Part shown: positions 24,206 through 35,965 of the stretch, in pieces
Layout: every line of letters begins with the position of its first letter
How positions within the stretch are numbered: the stretch's first letter is position 1
Program-made: the position numbers and the translations under genes
NCBI GenBank assembly: GCA_036583965.1
Contig: JAZBQD010000014.1
Span: 69,425,835 to 69,489,834 of the forward strand
Direction: 5' to 3'
From: Prunella strophiata
Taxonomy: Eukaryota; Chordata; Aves; Passeriformes; Prunellidae
DNA: 64,000 bases
Notes under the pieces: model-generated
The model's input: the letters and a program-made list of their open reading frames with translations, nothing else
Told to the model about the DNA's origin: nothing
Database searches by the model: none

Positions 24206-24986
24206 TGCACTACCTGGAGGGTGCCTTGAGGAGACTTCAGGGAACTAAATTTTCCTGGTCCTTATATGCCACTGGGTTTTTCATGGGCAGGAGAGGAAAA
24301 ACTCCAGAGCTCCTGTGTGAGCCCAACAGGCAGACACACCCCCTTCTCTCCTGTCTCTGTGAAATCCTTCTCAACCCCAATCCACTCTCATCTCTGGTAC
24401 AGCAACTTATTCTTCAAATTGGTAACAAGTGCTTGCTCTGATACATCGAATTAAAAATGGATAGCGTATTATAGTTTGTCAAGTAAGAAACCAAAACACG
24501 CCATAAATATTTAACAGCACCATCTCTGCTGCTCTCCCCCCCACCCCCCAACACTTGCTTTCTGACACTGTTTGTCAGAGCAGCAGGAACATGGAAATAA
24601 GATTTGCCTTTCCTTGTGAATCGCTGAGCCGCGGTAATTATCTGCTTTCGGCACTTCTGACGGCTCAGTGGTGGGGACAGAGGCACTCAGCCTTGCTCAG
24701 GGCTGGATCAGCCTGCTGCAAGGACATCTTCCTGCAGGGATTGATTTGTGGGTCTGCTCCACTGGGGCAGCTCCTGAGCAGCCCTGGGTGGCAGCTGAAC
24801 CCCAGGAGAATGGGGTGTGAGGCGGGGAAGGCGCTCACATCGTGGGCAAGGTGGTGTTGAGGGGATCAGCTGGGTTCAGTGCACATCCTGCAGGAACCAT
24901 GAGCTTCATTTTTCCACATTGGAGGGCTCAAGTCTGTGTTAACCATCTGGGGAAGGCTACTGGCAGCATGGATGAGGGTGGGAGGT

Positions 24987-25288
24987 TGTTGCCCTGATTT
25001 TTTAAGTTTCTCTAAAGCCTTCTGATGTTTACATTCTTGTGCAGAACTTTCTCACACACTTTCTGTAAATAACTTATTGTTTTGTCTTCCTCTATGGGGG
25101 ACGAGCAACTTGATGGACTGTTGGGTTGTCCAGTGGCATTGAGGAGGTGGCACTGTCACCCTCCAATGACACTGGGATTTCAGAAAACTATAAATGGAGT
25201 CAGATTTCAATAAACTTCCTCTTTTTGCTCTCTCACACCTTGCAAAGAGCTGCTGTCTGTGTTGTGTTGTTTGTGTCCTACAGCAACA
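24987..25288 (+). mobile_element. Solo LTR, 300-bp ERV family, copy 2
   Basis: The ends are the perfect inverted repeat TGTTGC and GCAACA. The six-base duplication GGAGGT flanks it (24981-24986 and 25289-25294). It shares nearly its whole length with the copy at 4092-4384, including ACTATAAATGG and a following AATAAA. It is a solo LTR with no viral genes. Confidence 0.88.
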
Positions 25289-25577
25289 GGAGGTGCATGT
25301 GAGGAGCCAAAAATCCACAAAAAAATGAACAATAGGAAGATAAGGGGGCTATGTGCTGAGGGCACAATGCAGTTTTGACTCAATTCTGTGGCAATTTGCT
25401 CCTAATTTGATGCTCTGCCCACAGAAAAAGTGGTCCCCACACTCTGAGTCATCTCAGGAGGGACCCACCATTCTGGCCACCACAGAAGTGACCCCACCCT
25501 TGGTCACCTCCACATTTTAACATCCTCCTGAGGGACACACACCCACAGGGAACTGGTACCAAAGGAAATGAACATAC

Positions 25578-25677
25578 GAGTTGTGGACGCTGCAGTTGTA
25601 GAAGACAAAGCTGGTGCTGGCAAAGGTCATCCCCGTCTCCTTGGACTTGAGCTGCAGCTGGACAATGTGATGGTCAC
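25578..25677 (-). CDS. PLXNA4: PLXNA4 internal exon (stalk leading into the second PSI domain), third of five
   Basis: The exon has 100 bases: two that complete a glycine, 32 codons from DHHIVQLQLKSKETG to FYNCSVHN, and two that open a serine. The minus strand shows an excellent acceptor (a C-rich tract, then cag and GTGACC) and a GTATGT donor. The KSKETG and FYNCSVHN segments are highly conserved among A-type plexins. NCS is a possible glycosylation site, and its cysteine begins the disulphide-rich PSI module completed by the next exon. A 100-base exon is not a multiple of three, so skipping it alone would shift the frame. It is reached through a 2.9-kb intron on the upstream side and left by a 3.1-kb intron. 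Confidence 0.95.
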
Positions 25678-26409
25678 CTGGGGGGAAAAACAGGCACATC
25701 AGGGTGTGACTGCTTTGTTAGCCCTGTTGGCCAGGCCACCAGCCTGAGCCTGGAGCTGTCCCACAGCACCTTGGCTGGGCTGTCCTCAGTAGATGTAAAA
25801 AGTGTAATGAAATCCTTCTAGAGCCCAGTTCTCCCACAGGTACAATATGTCTTTGCCACTGGAAATTACTGTGCCTGGTAGTAGTCTGGACTGGAGGGTG
25901 ACAGGAGGTCTAATTTCAAAAATGTGGTGACTGAATTCAGCAAGTAGGAAAGCTAAGCTCGAAGAATGAGTGCAGATGTCTAGAATTTGGAGGCCATTAA
26001 AATATAATGCTGTCCTTAAAGTTGTTCCATACTGCTGGTTCACTCAACGTTCCCAGAAAAAGAGGAATGTGGGATTCCTTCCATGTTCACTCACCCCACT
26101 CACCCCAAGCTCCATTCCCCTCAGCCTGTGGCTGCAAAGAGCCCATCTCAGTGTGAGAGGTGTGAAAATCCATTGCACTTCCAGAGGGATCCAACCATTT
26201 CTGTGGCTTTCCCTTTTCACCTCAGCTCCTCCACACCATTTCCTCATCCCTTTTCCCAGTGCTCCCAAGCTGGGCAGTCAGCTGCTGCTTCTTCCCACAA
26301 TTCAGAGAGGGCACCCAGAGGGTGCAGCAATTGCAGTAATTTTTGGTGGGGCAAGTGACTCAGGTTTAATTCAAGATTTATCTGGGTGGCCCTTTCCCTG
26401 CTATTTATA

Positions 26410-26700
26410 AAAGGAGCACAGAGTGATAGGACAAGGGGGAATGGCCTTAAACTGAAAGAGGGCAGATTTAGATGGGGTATTAAAACAAAATTGCTCCCTG
26501 TGAGGGTGGGGAGGCCCTGGAACAGGGTGCCCAGAGAAGCTGGGGCTGCCCCTGGATCCCTGGAAGTGTCCAAGGCCAGGCTGGACAGGGCTTGGAGCAC
26601 CTTGGGACAGTGGAAGGTGTCCCTGCCATGGCAAGGGGTTGGAATAAGATCATCTTTCAGGCCCTTCCAACTCAAACCAGCCTATAATTGTATAATTTTC
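26410..26700 (+). mobile_element. CR1 LINE 3' end
   Basis: The motifs agtgataggacaagggggaa, ggtggggaggccctggaaca, ccctggaagtgtccaaggcc and ataagatcatctttcaggcc are present in CR1 order. Confidence 0.85.
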
Positions 26701-28065
26701 CTCCTCACCTGGAAGATTCATTAATCAGTGAGGCCAGAGCAAACTTGACAAGGGGTCACAAGGAGCACCTCGTGCTCACTCACCCACCTTGGGGCACACA
26801 CCCCCCACACACTTCACTGAACACATCTTGCTGCCAGTGCTTGGCTCTGCTGCACATCTGCTCTGCCATATTTAACAACTTTGCCAGTGTCTTGCACATA
26901 TTTTAAACCAGGATGTGAGGATTGGATAGCCCCAGGTGTGATAGTCACACATCCTTTGGTTCAAATCCAGGTCTGGCAATGCAGGGAGGACTTGGTCTTT
27001 GCAGAGGTGCAGAGCAGCAGCTCTGAAGCTGAGACAAGCTGCAGCTGCCCTGAAAGCACATAAATCTCTCACTCTTGTCCTGTCTCCACCTTTCACTGCT
27101 ATTTTTGTTTGCTGGTTGATGATAGCCTGGCCTGGGACAGATGTCCATACCAAGGAAAGAATTTCTTGTGCCTGCTTTGGTAAGCAAACATGACTGGTAA
27201 CTCAGTGGGACCTGAAAGTGGTGACAACCTCCTGGGAGCTTGTTTTGGGACTGCAGTGGAGAGCACAGCAGCTGTGTGCAGCTCAGGGAGAGCAGAGGTG
27301 ATGGTGACAGTTCCTGTCACCTCATTTTCTGTGGTCTGAGGATCCCCAGAGGCAAATTTTACAGTAAATTTCCACAGGAGGCCAAGGACAAAAATTGGCA
27401 GCATCCTCTCTGTGTCTCATAGGGGTGATAGCAGGGTCAAGGTTTTTATAGTAAGTCCCTGTAAAGAGCCACTAGAGTTCTTGAAATTACCCAGAAAGTT
27501 TGTTAGAAAAGAGAAAGAAAAAAATGCAGGAAGTTGTGGATTGGAGAAGCACCCTTGGATACAAAGCATTTTTCTGTGCTGGACCACTTTGGGAGAAGGA
27601 GCCAGAAGCAAACCTGGAACAGCTGAATGCAGTAAAGGCCAGGAATTGAGACAGGGAGCTGAGCACACAGACTTAAATCTGGGAGGAGCAGGGTGAAATT
27701 ACAGACAGGATTGTCCAGCTCTGCAGGAATTTCTGTCTGTTACATGGGATGGGATGTGTTGAGAGCCTGGTGTGTAACTCCAGCCTGGCCAAAAGGAGAG
27801 GGAATATCCCAAATCCATGTCTTGTCTTTGCTGGATATGTGCAACTGCCACTCGGTGGCAGCCTGCAAACACCTCATGTCACACAGAGGAGCACATCAGT
27901 GCAGGTGCTGGGGTTGCAGCTCCAGGTTTGCACTCCTGAAACATTCTCACACTCACACAACTTGTGCCATGATGTGCTGCTGTGCAGCTCCAGAGTCCCT
28001 CCTGCTCCCAGGGCTTTCCATGACCTCTCCTCAGGAGTCAAATCCTGCTTTGTGAGGATGCAGGA

Positions 28066-28526
28066 TGATGCCTCAGGGTTTAGATTTTATATTTTTCACA
28101 TTCTGTGCTGCTTTAGTGTGTGGGCCTGAGCTCCATATCAGGGGATGGTGAGCTCTGAGCACAGAGCAGGGAGACAAAACAATTCCTGCTTCAGCTGGAC
28201 ACCAAGGACAAATGATCCAAATCTCAGCCCAGGAGCACAACCAGCGTGGGCTGAGGAGAGAAAAACAAGCAGGGTGGGAGTGCAGGGGCTAAAGCTGGAA
28301 TGGGACAATGAACTGCAAGGTGCAAATGGAGCAGAGCTGATCCAAGGCAGAGACCCCGGGAGCGCTCGTGCATTTTGGGGCCATTTTGGTTCATCTTGGG
28401 TGCAGCCCTGGCTGGGCTCTGCTGCTGCCCAAGGTGCATCCATGGAGGAGATCCTTTCAATAAATCTCTGCTTTATTCTGTAACTCTGCCCAGTCTCTGT
28501 CCTAGCTCAGCCTCCACATGGCATCA
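28066..28526 (+). mobile_element. Solo LTR, 460-bp ERV family, copy 3
   Basis: The perfect terminal inverted repeat TGATGCC/GGCATCA is flanked by the four-base duplication AGGA (28062-28065 and 28527-28530). It is nearly identical to the copy at 14378-14837, which suggests related or recent insertions. An AATAAA signal lies near the 3' end, in tttcaataaatctctgc. It sits 70 bases from the PLXNA4 exon at 28597. Confidence 0.9.
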
Positions 28527-28596
28527 AGGACAGACACAGGGTGTGGGGTGAGGATGGGAGGGAGAGGAGCAGGTGGAGGAGCTGTGGGGTACTCAC

Positions 28597-28750
28597 CATT
28601 CTCTGTGATGATCTGGGGCACCTCCTTGGCAGCTGGGGAGATGCACTGGATCTGGCTGCCCACCACCAACCCATCCATCTCTGAGAGGTCCTCGAAGGTG
28701 CAGTTGACTCCTGCTGACAGCTCGGGGACGTTGTAGGTCTCCAAGACCAG
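28597..28750 (-). CDS. PLXNA4: PLXNA4 internal exon (IPT-like region between the first two PSI domains), second of five
   Basis: The exon has 154 bases: 51 codons, from LVLETYNVPEL to EVPQIITEN, plus one base that completes a glycine with the next exon. The acceptor (gcctgcag, then CTGGTC) and donor (AATG, then GTGAGT) are canonical on the minus strand. The upstream exon ends and this one begins at a whole codon, giving NVL then LVLETYN with no break. NCT in GVNCTFEDL is a sequon. The stretch is part of the extracellular stalk between the first and second PSI modules. On the downstream side a solo LTR of the 460-bp family ends only 70 bases from the donor, the closest approach of an ERV to a coding exon in the window. 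Confidence 0.95.
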
Positions 28751-31700
28751 CTGCAGGCAAAGACGGAGGGAGAGAAGGAGAGGCAGGAAAAAGAGAGAAG
28801 AGAGAACACTCAGCCAAACAACAGAGCTGGGCCAGCAGGAGAGAATTACACTGGAGAGGTCGGACAAAGAGCCTGTTGCTAGAGAGAGCATCCTCCTTCA
28901 GCAGAAAGCAGCAACTCAGGAGAGGGACGAGTGAGGAGGGGAGGGCACGAGATGCTGGTGCTGGCACAGGTGGCAGGTGGCTGTGCAGGGACACCTGCAG
29001 TGTCCCAGTGCTGGCTGGGAGGTGCAGGGGAGGGAGTGCTCGCTGTCTGTCATGCAGGTGTCAGGTTAGGCAGGGATTCTTTGGAGCCAGCCGTGGGTCC
29101 CAGGGCTGTGGTGGCCCCCAGGGCCCGCGGTTGCTGAGGAAGGTGACTGCTACTCACAAGAGGCACTCTGCAGACTCCAGAGAAACTGGAGCACTCCAGT
29201 CTAACTCTCTACGGGCTGCTCTGCCAGCACCAGCAGGGGGGGAGCACTCTGTCCCCAAGTTCCTGTGTGAGGAGAGTCTAGTTACAGCCTTCAGTCCACC
29301 ACAAAAAAATCCCCCTGTCTCCACAGGCACAGAAACCTCTCCTGCCCATCCCACCGAAGAACCAGCTGGCTCCTCGTGCTATCCTAAAGTTCCATATGGA
29401 AAAAAAAAGCCATGGAGGAGGATTTGCCTATGTTTTTAGAGTTCACAACACCCTCTGGCATTGCTCATGGTCATGCAAAAACAAATCTCAGGGCTGGTTT
29501 GCTCCATGGCCATACTTTGGAAAAGCACAATCATGCTGTCAGCTTCCCAAACAAAGGTCCTGTCCCACAGCTCCCCATCACTGAGGGTCCTGCTTAACTC
29601 ACCAGGCCATGCCTGAACACAGAGGGACACCCCAGGGGACTCCTAGCATCTGGTAATTGGTGTAAATTTAGTGTTTTTGTGACCAAACACTGGAGCCAAC
29701 CACTCGGCACAGGCTCAAATGCAGATGCTCTCCACACCTGCCTCCTCCCCAAGGTCCCCTCTGAGGTGACAGCCACTGAAAGGAGACACAGGTGCATGCT
29801 GAGGTGTTGTTTGTAGCAGCACAAAGAGCAGGGGTCAGTCCAGGTGACAAAGCAGGATGGATGAGAAGGTGACATAGCACTCAGTGCTCCCACACATTGT
29901 GTTTTCCTCACTTAGGGAAAGGCTGGAGCTGTTTCTTCACACTGAGGACCATCAGGGAGGAAGGCTGAGCAAACAGGCCTTAGCCCTGGATGCCATTAAG
30001 CCTTTATAAGAGTAGAATCATTTTGGGGCCATGGAAATGGCAGTGGGAACGGGGATTTTTTTTTTTTTTTTTTTTTTTGTCTTGGAGGGGGAATGGGAAA
30101 AAGGCTTGGTTGTTTGAATGGATTTAGCACTGAGGTTGAATTCATTTTCCCTGCTAGCAGTGGAGAAGTGGAATCTGTCCTCCTTAACAAACCTCCCTCT
30201 GGGCATGGATGATGCAGGAGGAAGCTGTGCCATGCAGAAGATGACACTGGTGGGCAGACCAGTGCTTGGCCACAAACTCCATGAGCCAGTGCACACCCCA
30301 AGCAGACAAGAAATCCTACATCCCACTCTCCTGGGACAGCATGGAAAGCATGGAGCCTTCCCTCAGCAAGCAGCTCTTCTGAGAGAGCCCAGAGCAGCAG
30401 CCCTGGGCTGGAACAGACTCAGGTAAGATTTTCCAAGGCCCTGTTAATGCCCAAAATTTAAAAGTGTGGCTGAGCACACAAACACCTGCTCTGCCTCTGT
30501 GGACAAGAACCCCCTGTCACTGATGCTCTGCTAGAACTGGAGATCCTAGCATTCTAGATTTGGGATTTGCCAAGGACACCATCAACCCTCTGTTTGCTCC
30601 CCTCCTGGTTTGCCTCTGGTGATGGGATGAGCTGGGTCACCAGTTTGGCTGGGACTGGGCTGAGACTTAAATCAAAAGGCTCATGCAGATTGCTGGGTAA
30701 CAGATGATGGCAACTTCTGATCCCAGCAGCTCTGGGCTGACTCACCCTGGGAGTAACCCAGAGGAAAAGGTCTCTTATTCTGTTATCATTTTCAGTCTCC
30801 CCGAGCCAGCCAGTCCCCCAGGATTTATTCCAACATGAAAGAATTCAACAGCTACTGAGAGAATAAGGAAAGGAAACCTTGAACTCCCAGAAGAACAAAG
30901 AACTTAAGATGTCTCAGATCAGTTTTGTTTGAAGCCTGGGGAAAGTAAAGTCACAGCAAAGTTAAGAGGCTGAGACAAAGCAGCAATGATTGGACATGCA
31001 GGCTTTGAAAGGCTGATTTCATTATCCCTGGAGAAATCCAAACCTGTCACCAGGAAGGTGTCTGGCAGCTGCCTAAATTCCATTTAGGCCTTTCAGGGTG
31101 TGGGGCTAATGACCAATTTCTCTAGAGATGGAGCTTTTAGGGCCTGGGTTACCAACTTAATTGCAGCCCAAATTAGCATGGTCAAAAAGACAGAGCACTG
31201 GTAATTTGAGAGAAATTTGGGGTTTTGTCTCCTTCTTGGAGCATGTTGGGATCTCACCACATCTGGTGCTGCTGCCATGAGTCAGGAGGGAAACCACAAA
31301 CTGGTGAGATCTTCAGCAGAGATTTCCTGCCTCAAGCCCAGGAATGATCAGGGTCACCTGCTGCTCTGCCAGCGTTCACTGTGTGGTTTCCTTGGCTGCT
31401 GACTGAGTAGCTCGAGGCCAGAAAGGTTAAACCTTGTGCTGTGGAAGGTCACAGGGGACAGCAGGAGCCCTGGAAGCCTTGGGTTCCTCTGCACAGCATC
31501 CTGCCTCTCTGCTCTGCATGCCTAGTGCTGGAGCAGGATGGACTTCCTGGGGGCTTAGAAGGAGACATTTCCATCCAAAATGATAGGAACTTGGAGCTCA
31601 CTGAAATAATTCATATCATCCTTCACTTGGCTTTCCTCTAGAATGCAATTTCTAACCATGAAAATGTCCCTTGCCTAAAGCTATTAATTAATTCCTCTCC

Positions 31701-31982
31701 CAGGGCAGCACACAGAGTCCCTTCAGACCTGCCCTCACAGACAACAAGGAAGACTCTTCCTAGTCCACTTCAAGACTTCTAAACAGGGAGTAACCAATGC
31801 CAAAATGCCAGAGAATAACCAATTCCAAAATATCCTCCTGTGGCGAATCTTTCCCTGCGCCAGAAGAGCTGCCGGGGACGTTAACAGAGTCTGGAGAAAC
31901 TCTTGGTGCTGAATCCCTGGATCTGCCACGCTGCAGGGGCAGCTGCAACCCGAGGAGAGGGGCAGGGATTGTCATTCCTCAC
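28751..31982 (-). other. PLXNA4: PLXNA4 intron, 3.2 kb, between the first and second exons seen
   Basis: This is the least repeat-laden intron in the window. It has a 23-base T run at 30056-30078 and otherwise no recognisable element on either strand. Confidence 0.92.
30056..30078. repeat. T23 homopolymer
   Basis: A single run of 23 T bases in an otherwise unique intron stretch. Confidence 0.9.
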
Positions 31983-32106
31983 CAGAACGTTGTACTGGGA
32001 GACAGAGATGTTGTTGGGGTGCACGGTGAGGCGGACGCACTGCTTCATCTCCGAGGCGAATCTGCGCGGCTCGCTGGAGCGCTCGCACCGCTCCTTCCTC
32101 GTGCAG
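31983..32106 (-). CDS. PLXNA4: PLXNA4 internal exon (end of first PSI domain), first of five seen
   Basis: This exon encodes 41 complete residues, from CTRKERCERS to SVSQYNVL, after one leading base that completes a codon split with the upstream exon. The plus strand shows the reverse complement of a cag acceptor just above 32106 and of a GTGAGG donor just below 31983. The protein matches the plexin-A family, and the NNISVSQYNVL wording fits plexin-A4 better than A1, A2 or A3 as I recall them. The cysteines in CTRKERC and MKQC belong to the end of the cysteine-rich PSI module that follows the sema domain. NIS is a possible N-glycosylation site. The receptor sits in the plasma membrane of neurons, pairs with neuropilin and binds semaphorins. 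The exon is CpG-rich, unlike the intron around it. The exon coding the start of this PSI domain was not found up to 64000. Confidence 0.95.
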
Positions 32107-32277
32107 CTGGGGAAACAGGAACAGACAGGCACAGGGTGAGCACAGAGCCAGGCTGGCAGCGTGGGGACAGCTCTGGGGGGTGGCAGCAGCAATTGGTGGG
32201 GATAGAAAGGTGGCTCTGAGCTCTTTGGGATGGCACAAGTGGAAAGCCACACTGGCGCCCTGGCGCGCTCCAGCTCG

Positions 32278-32400
32278 TGGAGAATATCCTGAGCTGCAAG
32301 GGATCCACAAGGATCATCATATCCAACTCCTGGCCCTGCACAGGACATTCCCAAGAGCCCCAAAATGTGCCTGAGAGCATTAACTCTGGTGCTGGCAGCT
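32278..32400 (-). mobile_element. CR1 LINE fragment
   Basis: The stretch gagaatatcctgagctgcaa, ggatccacaaggatcatcat and caactcctggccctgcacag is a CR1 subfamily 3' end in reverse. A shorter relative occurs near 56262. Confidence 0.65.
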
Positions 32401-32526
32401 GTGGGATTGCTCAAGCAGGCTGCAAGGAAGCTGTAAGAGGAGGGAGGGTGATGGGTGAAAAGCTCCGTGCCAGCTGCAGGAATTCTCTGTCTCTCCACCC
32501 ACACAGCAGGTCCAGCACAACCTTCC

Positions 32527-33146
32527 TGTTGGAACCCAGGACATCCCTCTGGCTGCCCTGGATGGCTCCAGCCCCTGGCAGGGGGCTCAGAGGCCTTGGC
32601 ACAGAGCCCAAGACCCCTGTGCCTTTGATCTGGAGCCATGGAAAAGATTACCAACTTTATATGAAGAATTACAAGCCATACAAATTAAGTAGAGTAATAA
32701 TAAGTTTCTCACAAGGTGAAAATATAGAATTTTAGGGTTTTTTAGATAAGGGTTCGGGGGCCAAAATGGAGGAATTTGGGTGTGTTCTGTCCTTCTTTCT
32801 CCTTCTTCTTAGCCTCCATCTTCTGGGTGATGGTGGCACTTTTGGATTGGTTTAGAGCAGAGTTGGACTGTGTAACATGGGTGATAGGTATTGGAAGATA
32901 ACTGTAAATAATGTACAGGTAGTTTTTAGTATAAAAAGACTACACTGCCCCAGAGGTGGGGAGTGCACCGTGGACTGGCCTGCTGAACAGACCTGGGCTG
33001 GTCAGGGGAAAAATCTGTTAGATAAGAAATAATAAACAACCTTGAAAACTGCACAAGAAGCTCCTGACTCCTTCGGTCTCTTGGGCCAGAACACAGAGAC
33101 TTTCTCACTGATCGGGGTCATCTTGAACTGCAGAGAGACCCTGACA
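32527..33146 (+). mobile_element. Solo LTR, 620-bp ERV family, copy 1
   Basis: It starts TGTTGGAACCC and ends CCCTGACA, with the six-base duplication CCTTCC on both sides (32521-32526 and 33147-33152). Inside are a TATA-like gtataaaaagac and, about 100 bases later, an AATAAA signal in aataataaacaacc, which sets the plus orientation. Homologues lie at 40354-40975 and 55171-55794. No viral genes accompany it. Confidence 0.9.
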
Positions 33147-35734
33147 CCTTCCCTGGGCCAAACCCCCAGCCCTTCAAACTCTGCTGTCCAGGGGCTGTGG
33201 GACACCTCAGGCAGGGCTGTCCTTGCAGAGAAGCCATGCACAGACCATGTTTTTTATCCCTCCTGAGAATGCTGCACACTTGTGGTGTGCACACCTCTGG
33301 GCTGCTGGTACCTCACCTCTGGGATGAGACCACCCCCACAAGCAGTTGTCCCTGCAGATTAAGGAGTTTTTTGCATCTACCTTTGTGGGATAGACCAAGA
33401 AACGTTTATAGTGTTTTGCAACGAAGAAATAGCTGGCTTCTGGTTGTGGTAACATGAATTATAACATCTGTGTTGTCTAACCCTTCACATAAGACTAAAA
33501 ATAGAATAAAAGTTTTTAAAACGCCTCTCAGTTGCCCCATCTCTGGGTCAGAAAAGAGTGTAATCCAACATGCCTTGAAAATGGCTGACTAGAAGTGCTG
33601 AGAGTTGAATCTCAAAAATTGAGGTGTTCCCAATAAGTGACAGCTCTGTGACATTTGTGGCTGCACACACCTTGGCTGCACAAATGCATGAAGTTCACAC
33701 CACCCACTAATGATGTTTTCAGTGCTGTCACTACCCCTCATCTCACCTGTGTGGTGCAAACACACCCCAGAAAAGTGTATTGGTGGCTGTTTGCCCCGTT
33801 TCCACCCAGATTTGCACTGGTTTAACACAAACCACATCTGTATTTCACTCCACACACGCTGCCAAGGCCTTTGCTCCAAGGAAGGTGTCTGCCTGGAAAT
33901 CCACAGGGTTAATCCAAAAGGACAGCTCCAGCTGCATGCCAATTACCTCCTGCCATTAAGTTAATGTTATGGACTTGCACAGGGTGTCTTCAATGGATTT
34001 TGTTATTAGCAGTGCTATTACCCCCCATTAAAACCAGCTATAAAGACTTAAGTGTGGATGTTAAATTATTCACCTGCTCCCAGACTTCAGAGTCTCACTT
34101 GTGAGAGAAGCTGGGGGTTGCTGGAGCTCCAAGATCACCCCTCAGCATCCCTACTCTTTGGAGCAGAGACTACACATTTGTGCATGGGGATTTGCAGATG
34201 AGGGTTCATGGAAACACATGACAAAAAACTCTATATGTGGTTAATCCAAATGTTACAAAGCTTGGGGCTGGCTAAAACTTCAGGGCTTGGCTTCTCTCTA
34301 GTGACTGACTAGATAAAGTGAACACCCCAACTCCAAACTCCAATTTCTCCATCTTTCTGGCAGAGGAAAGCTTTGTATTTCCAGATGCAGGACCCATAAA
34401 GGGATATTTTGGCCTTTCTCAGCACACTTTGCAGGTTTGAGAGAGCAAAAGGAGCACTGCAGCTCCTGCTCTCCAGTAGCCCTCATTCCATTAAATCTCC
34501 TCTGCCACATGCTGGATCAGGAATTTTAAATGGGCACTCTCCAGAGGGTTGGACCAATAGCCCATTAAATACCCCCAAAAATCTAAGTACCCCATGGTGG
34601 CACAAAAGTCAAAAGGCAAAATGCTGACCTGAGATTTTTCCAAGCATTTCCATAAAACAAACAGCCACAGCAATCCCCTTAAAGCTCTGTAGGGTGTGGG
34701 AACTCCTCTCCTGGGAATAGCTTGGAGGGGAAACCTTTTTGGGCTCAGAATCAAAACACAAGTGCCCAAATTCTTCAAGATGTTCTGTTATCTCCCATGT
34801 ATTCCCTTCAGCTGCAGCACAACAGAAATATTTGGATTTTCTAAAATTAAATAGGCAGATATCCAGGCTCAGTTCAAATCTATGGATAATATGGATTAAG
34901 CATCCAGGAATGTGGTTTGTATTCCCAATCCCACCACTGAGCAGGAATATAATAATCCACATTTTACCTTGCTGTTTACAGGTCATACAGATCTAAAACA
35001 TGTAACTTTTCAGAACAAACTCTCACTCCATATAAGACTGATGTGCTTTGCAGCCTTGATATCTGCCATAAGGTGAAAATAACATCACCCAAATCATGAA
35101 TTTATGAAAAACCAAACTAAACTAAGCCTGGGTTTAATATAATGTTAAGGCTGCTGTGTCAGGGTCTCAGGAATTAGGGAGTGCCAGACTGAAAGCAGCT
35201 TCTGTACTTCCAAATCTGCTGCCTGCACTCACACACTGCAAGCCAGATTTTAATTACAGGATCACAAGTTATTATTCCTTTTTTTCCACGGTGACCTCAA
35301 TTCTGCCACTTCCTAACTTTTGACTTTCCCTGTCTGACTTTTTCAATGCATCTCCTCAGTTGGAAAAGCCCTAAATACCTGTGCCTGGAGCTGCAGTCTG
35401 GTGCTGGGGGAGCTCTGCTGAGCTGGGCTCTGGGTCAGGGCTCAGGCTCTGGGGCCAGCACCCCAGGTAAGTGACCACAGCTGCCTCAGGAATCAAATCT
35501 GAAGGGATGGAGCCACCTGCCAGTGGCTTTGGCAGGTTTCTGCATGCAGAGAGGAGTGATGGTGGCTCTTCTCCACAGCATTTTGTCCGTGGTTTCCCCC
35601 ATCTCCTCTCCCATGACCTCCTCCTCTGAGCTGGAGAACCCTGTGGGTTCTCACATCACCCAAAGTGTCTGCCCAGCACCTGCAGCTGAGCTTCTCCAGA
35701 GGCAAAACCTGGAGGGTTTTCCTGTGATGGATTG

Positions 35735-35965
35735 CCCTGAAGGAAGGGAGATTTAGGCTGGATACTATGAAAAAATTCTTTACTCAGAGGGTGGTGAGGC
35801 CCTGGCACAGGTTGCTTAGAGAAGCTGTGGCTGCCCCTGCATCCCTGGAAGTGTCCAAGGTTGCATGAGGCTTAGAGCAACCTGGGATAGTCCCTGCCCA
35901 TGGCAGGGGGTGGAACTGGATGATCTCTAATGTCCCTTCCACCCCAAATCCTTCTGTGATCCTAC
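35735..35965 (+). mobile_element. CR1 LINE 3' end
   Basis: The motifs agatttaggctggatactat, gagggtggtgaggccctggc, ctgcatccctggaagtgtcc and actggatgatctctaatgtc follow CR1 order. A short internal deletion is visible after gtccaaggttgc. Confidence 0.83.

Larger units (their letters stand above)
22441..25577 (-). other. PLXNA4: PLXNA4 intron, 3.1 kb, between the third and fourth exons
   Basis: About half is transposon: an old copy of the 460-bp LTR at 22486-22925, a CR1 with an expanded tail at 23590-24205 and a 302-bp LTR at 24987-25288. The rest (22926-23590, 24210-24980, 25295-25577) is unremarkable. Confidence 0.92.
25678..28596 (-). other. PLXNA4: PLXNA4 intron, 2.9 kb, between the second and third exons
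   Basis: It carries a CR1 3' end (26410-26700) and a well-preserved 461-bp solo LTR (28066-28526). No other feature is seen in 25678-26400 or 26700-28060. Confidence 0.92.

Noticed and set aside
26917..26985. tRNA-like B-box word (ggttcaaatcc)
   Set aside because: No matching A box or cloverleaf is visible. It may be a trace of a tRNA-derived SINE, but the evidence is too weak.
28876..29439. Plus-strand 187-codon frame overlapping the region upstream of a PLXNA4 exon
   Set aside because: It has no similarity I recognise, no exon borders, and lies in ordinary intron sequence.
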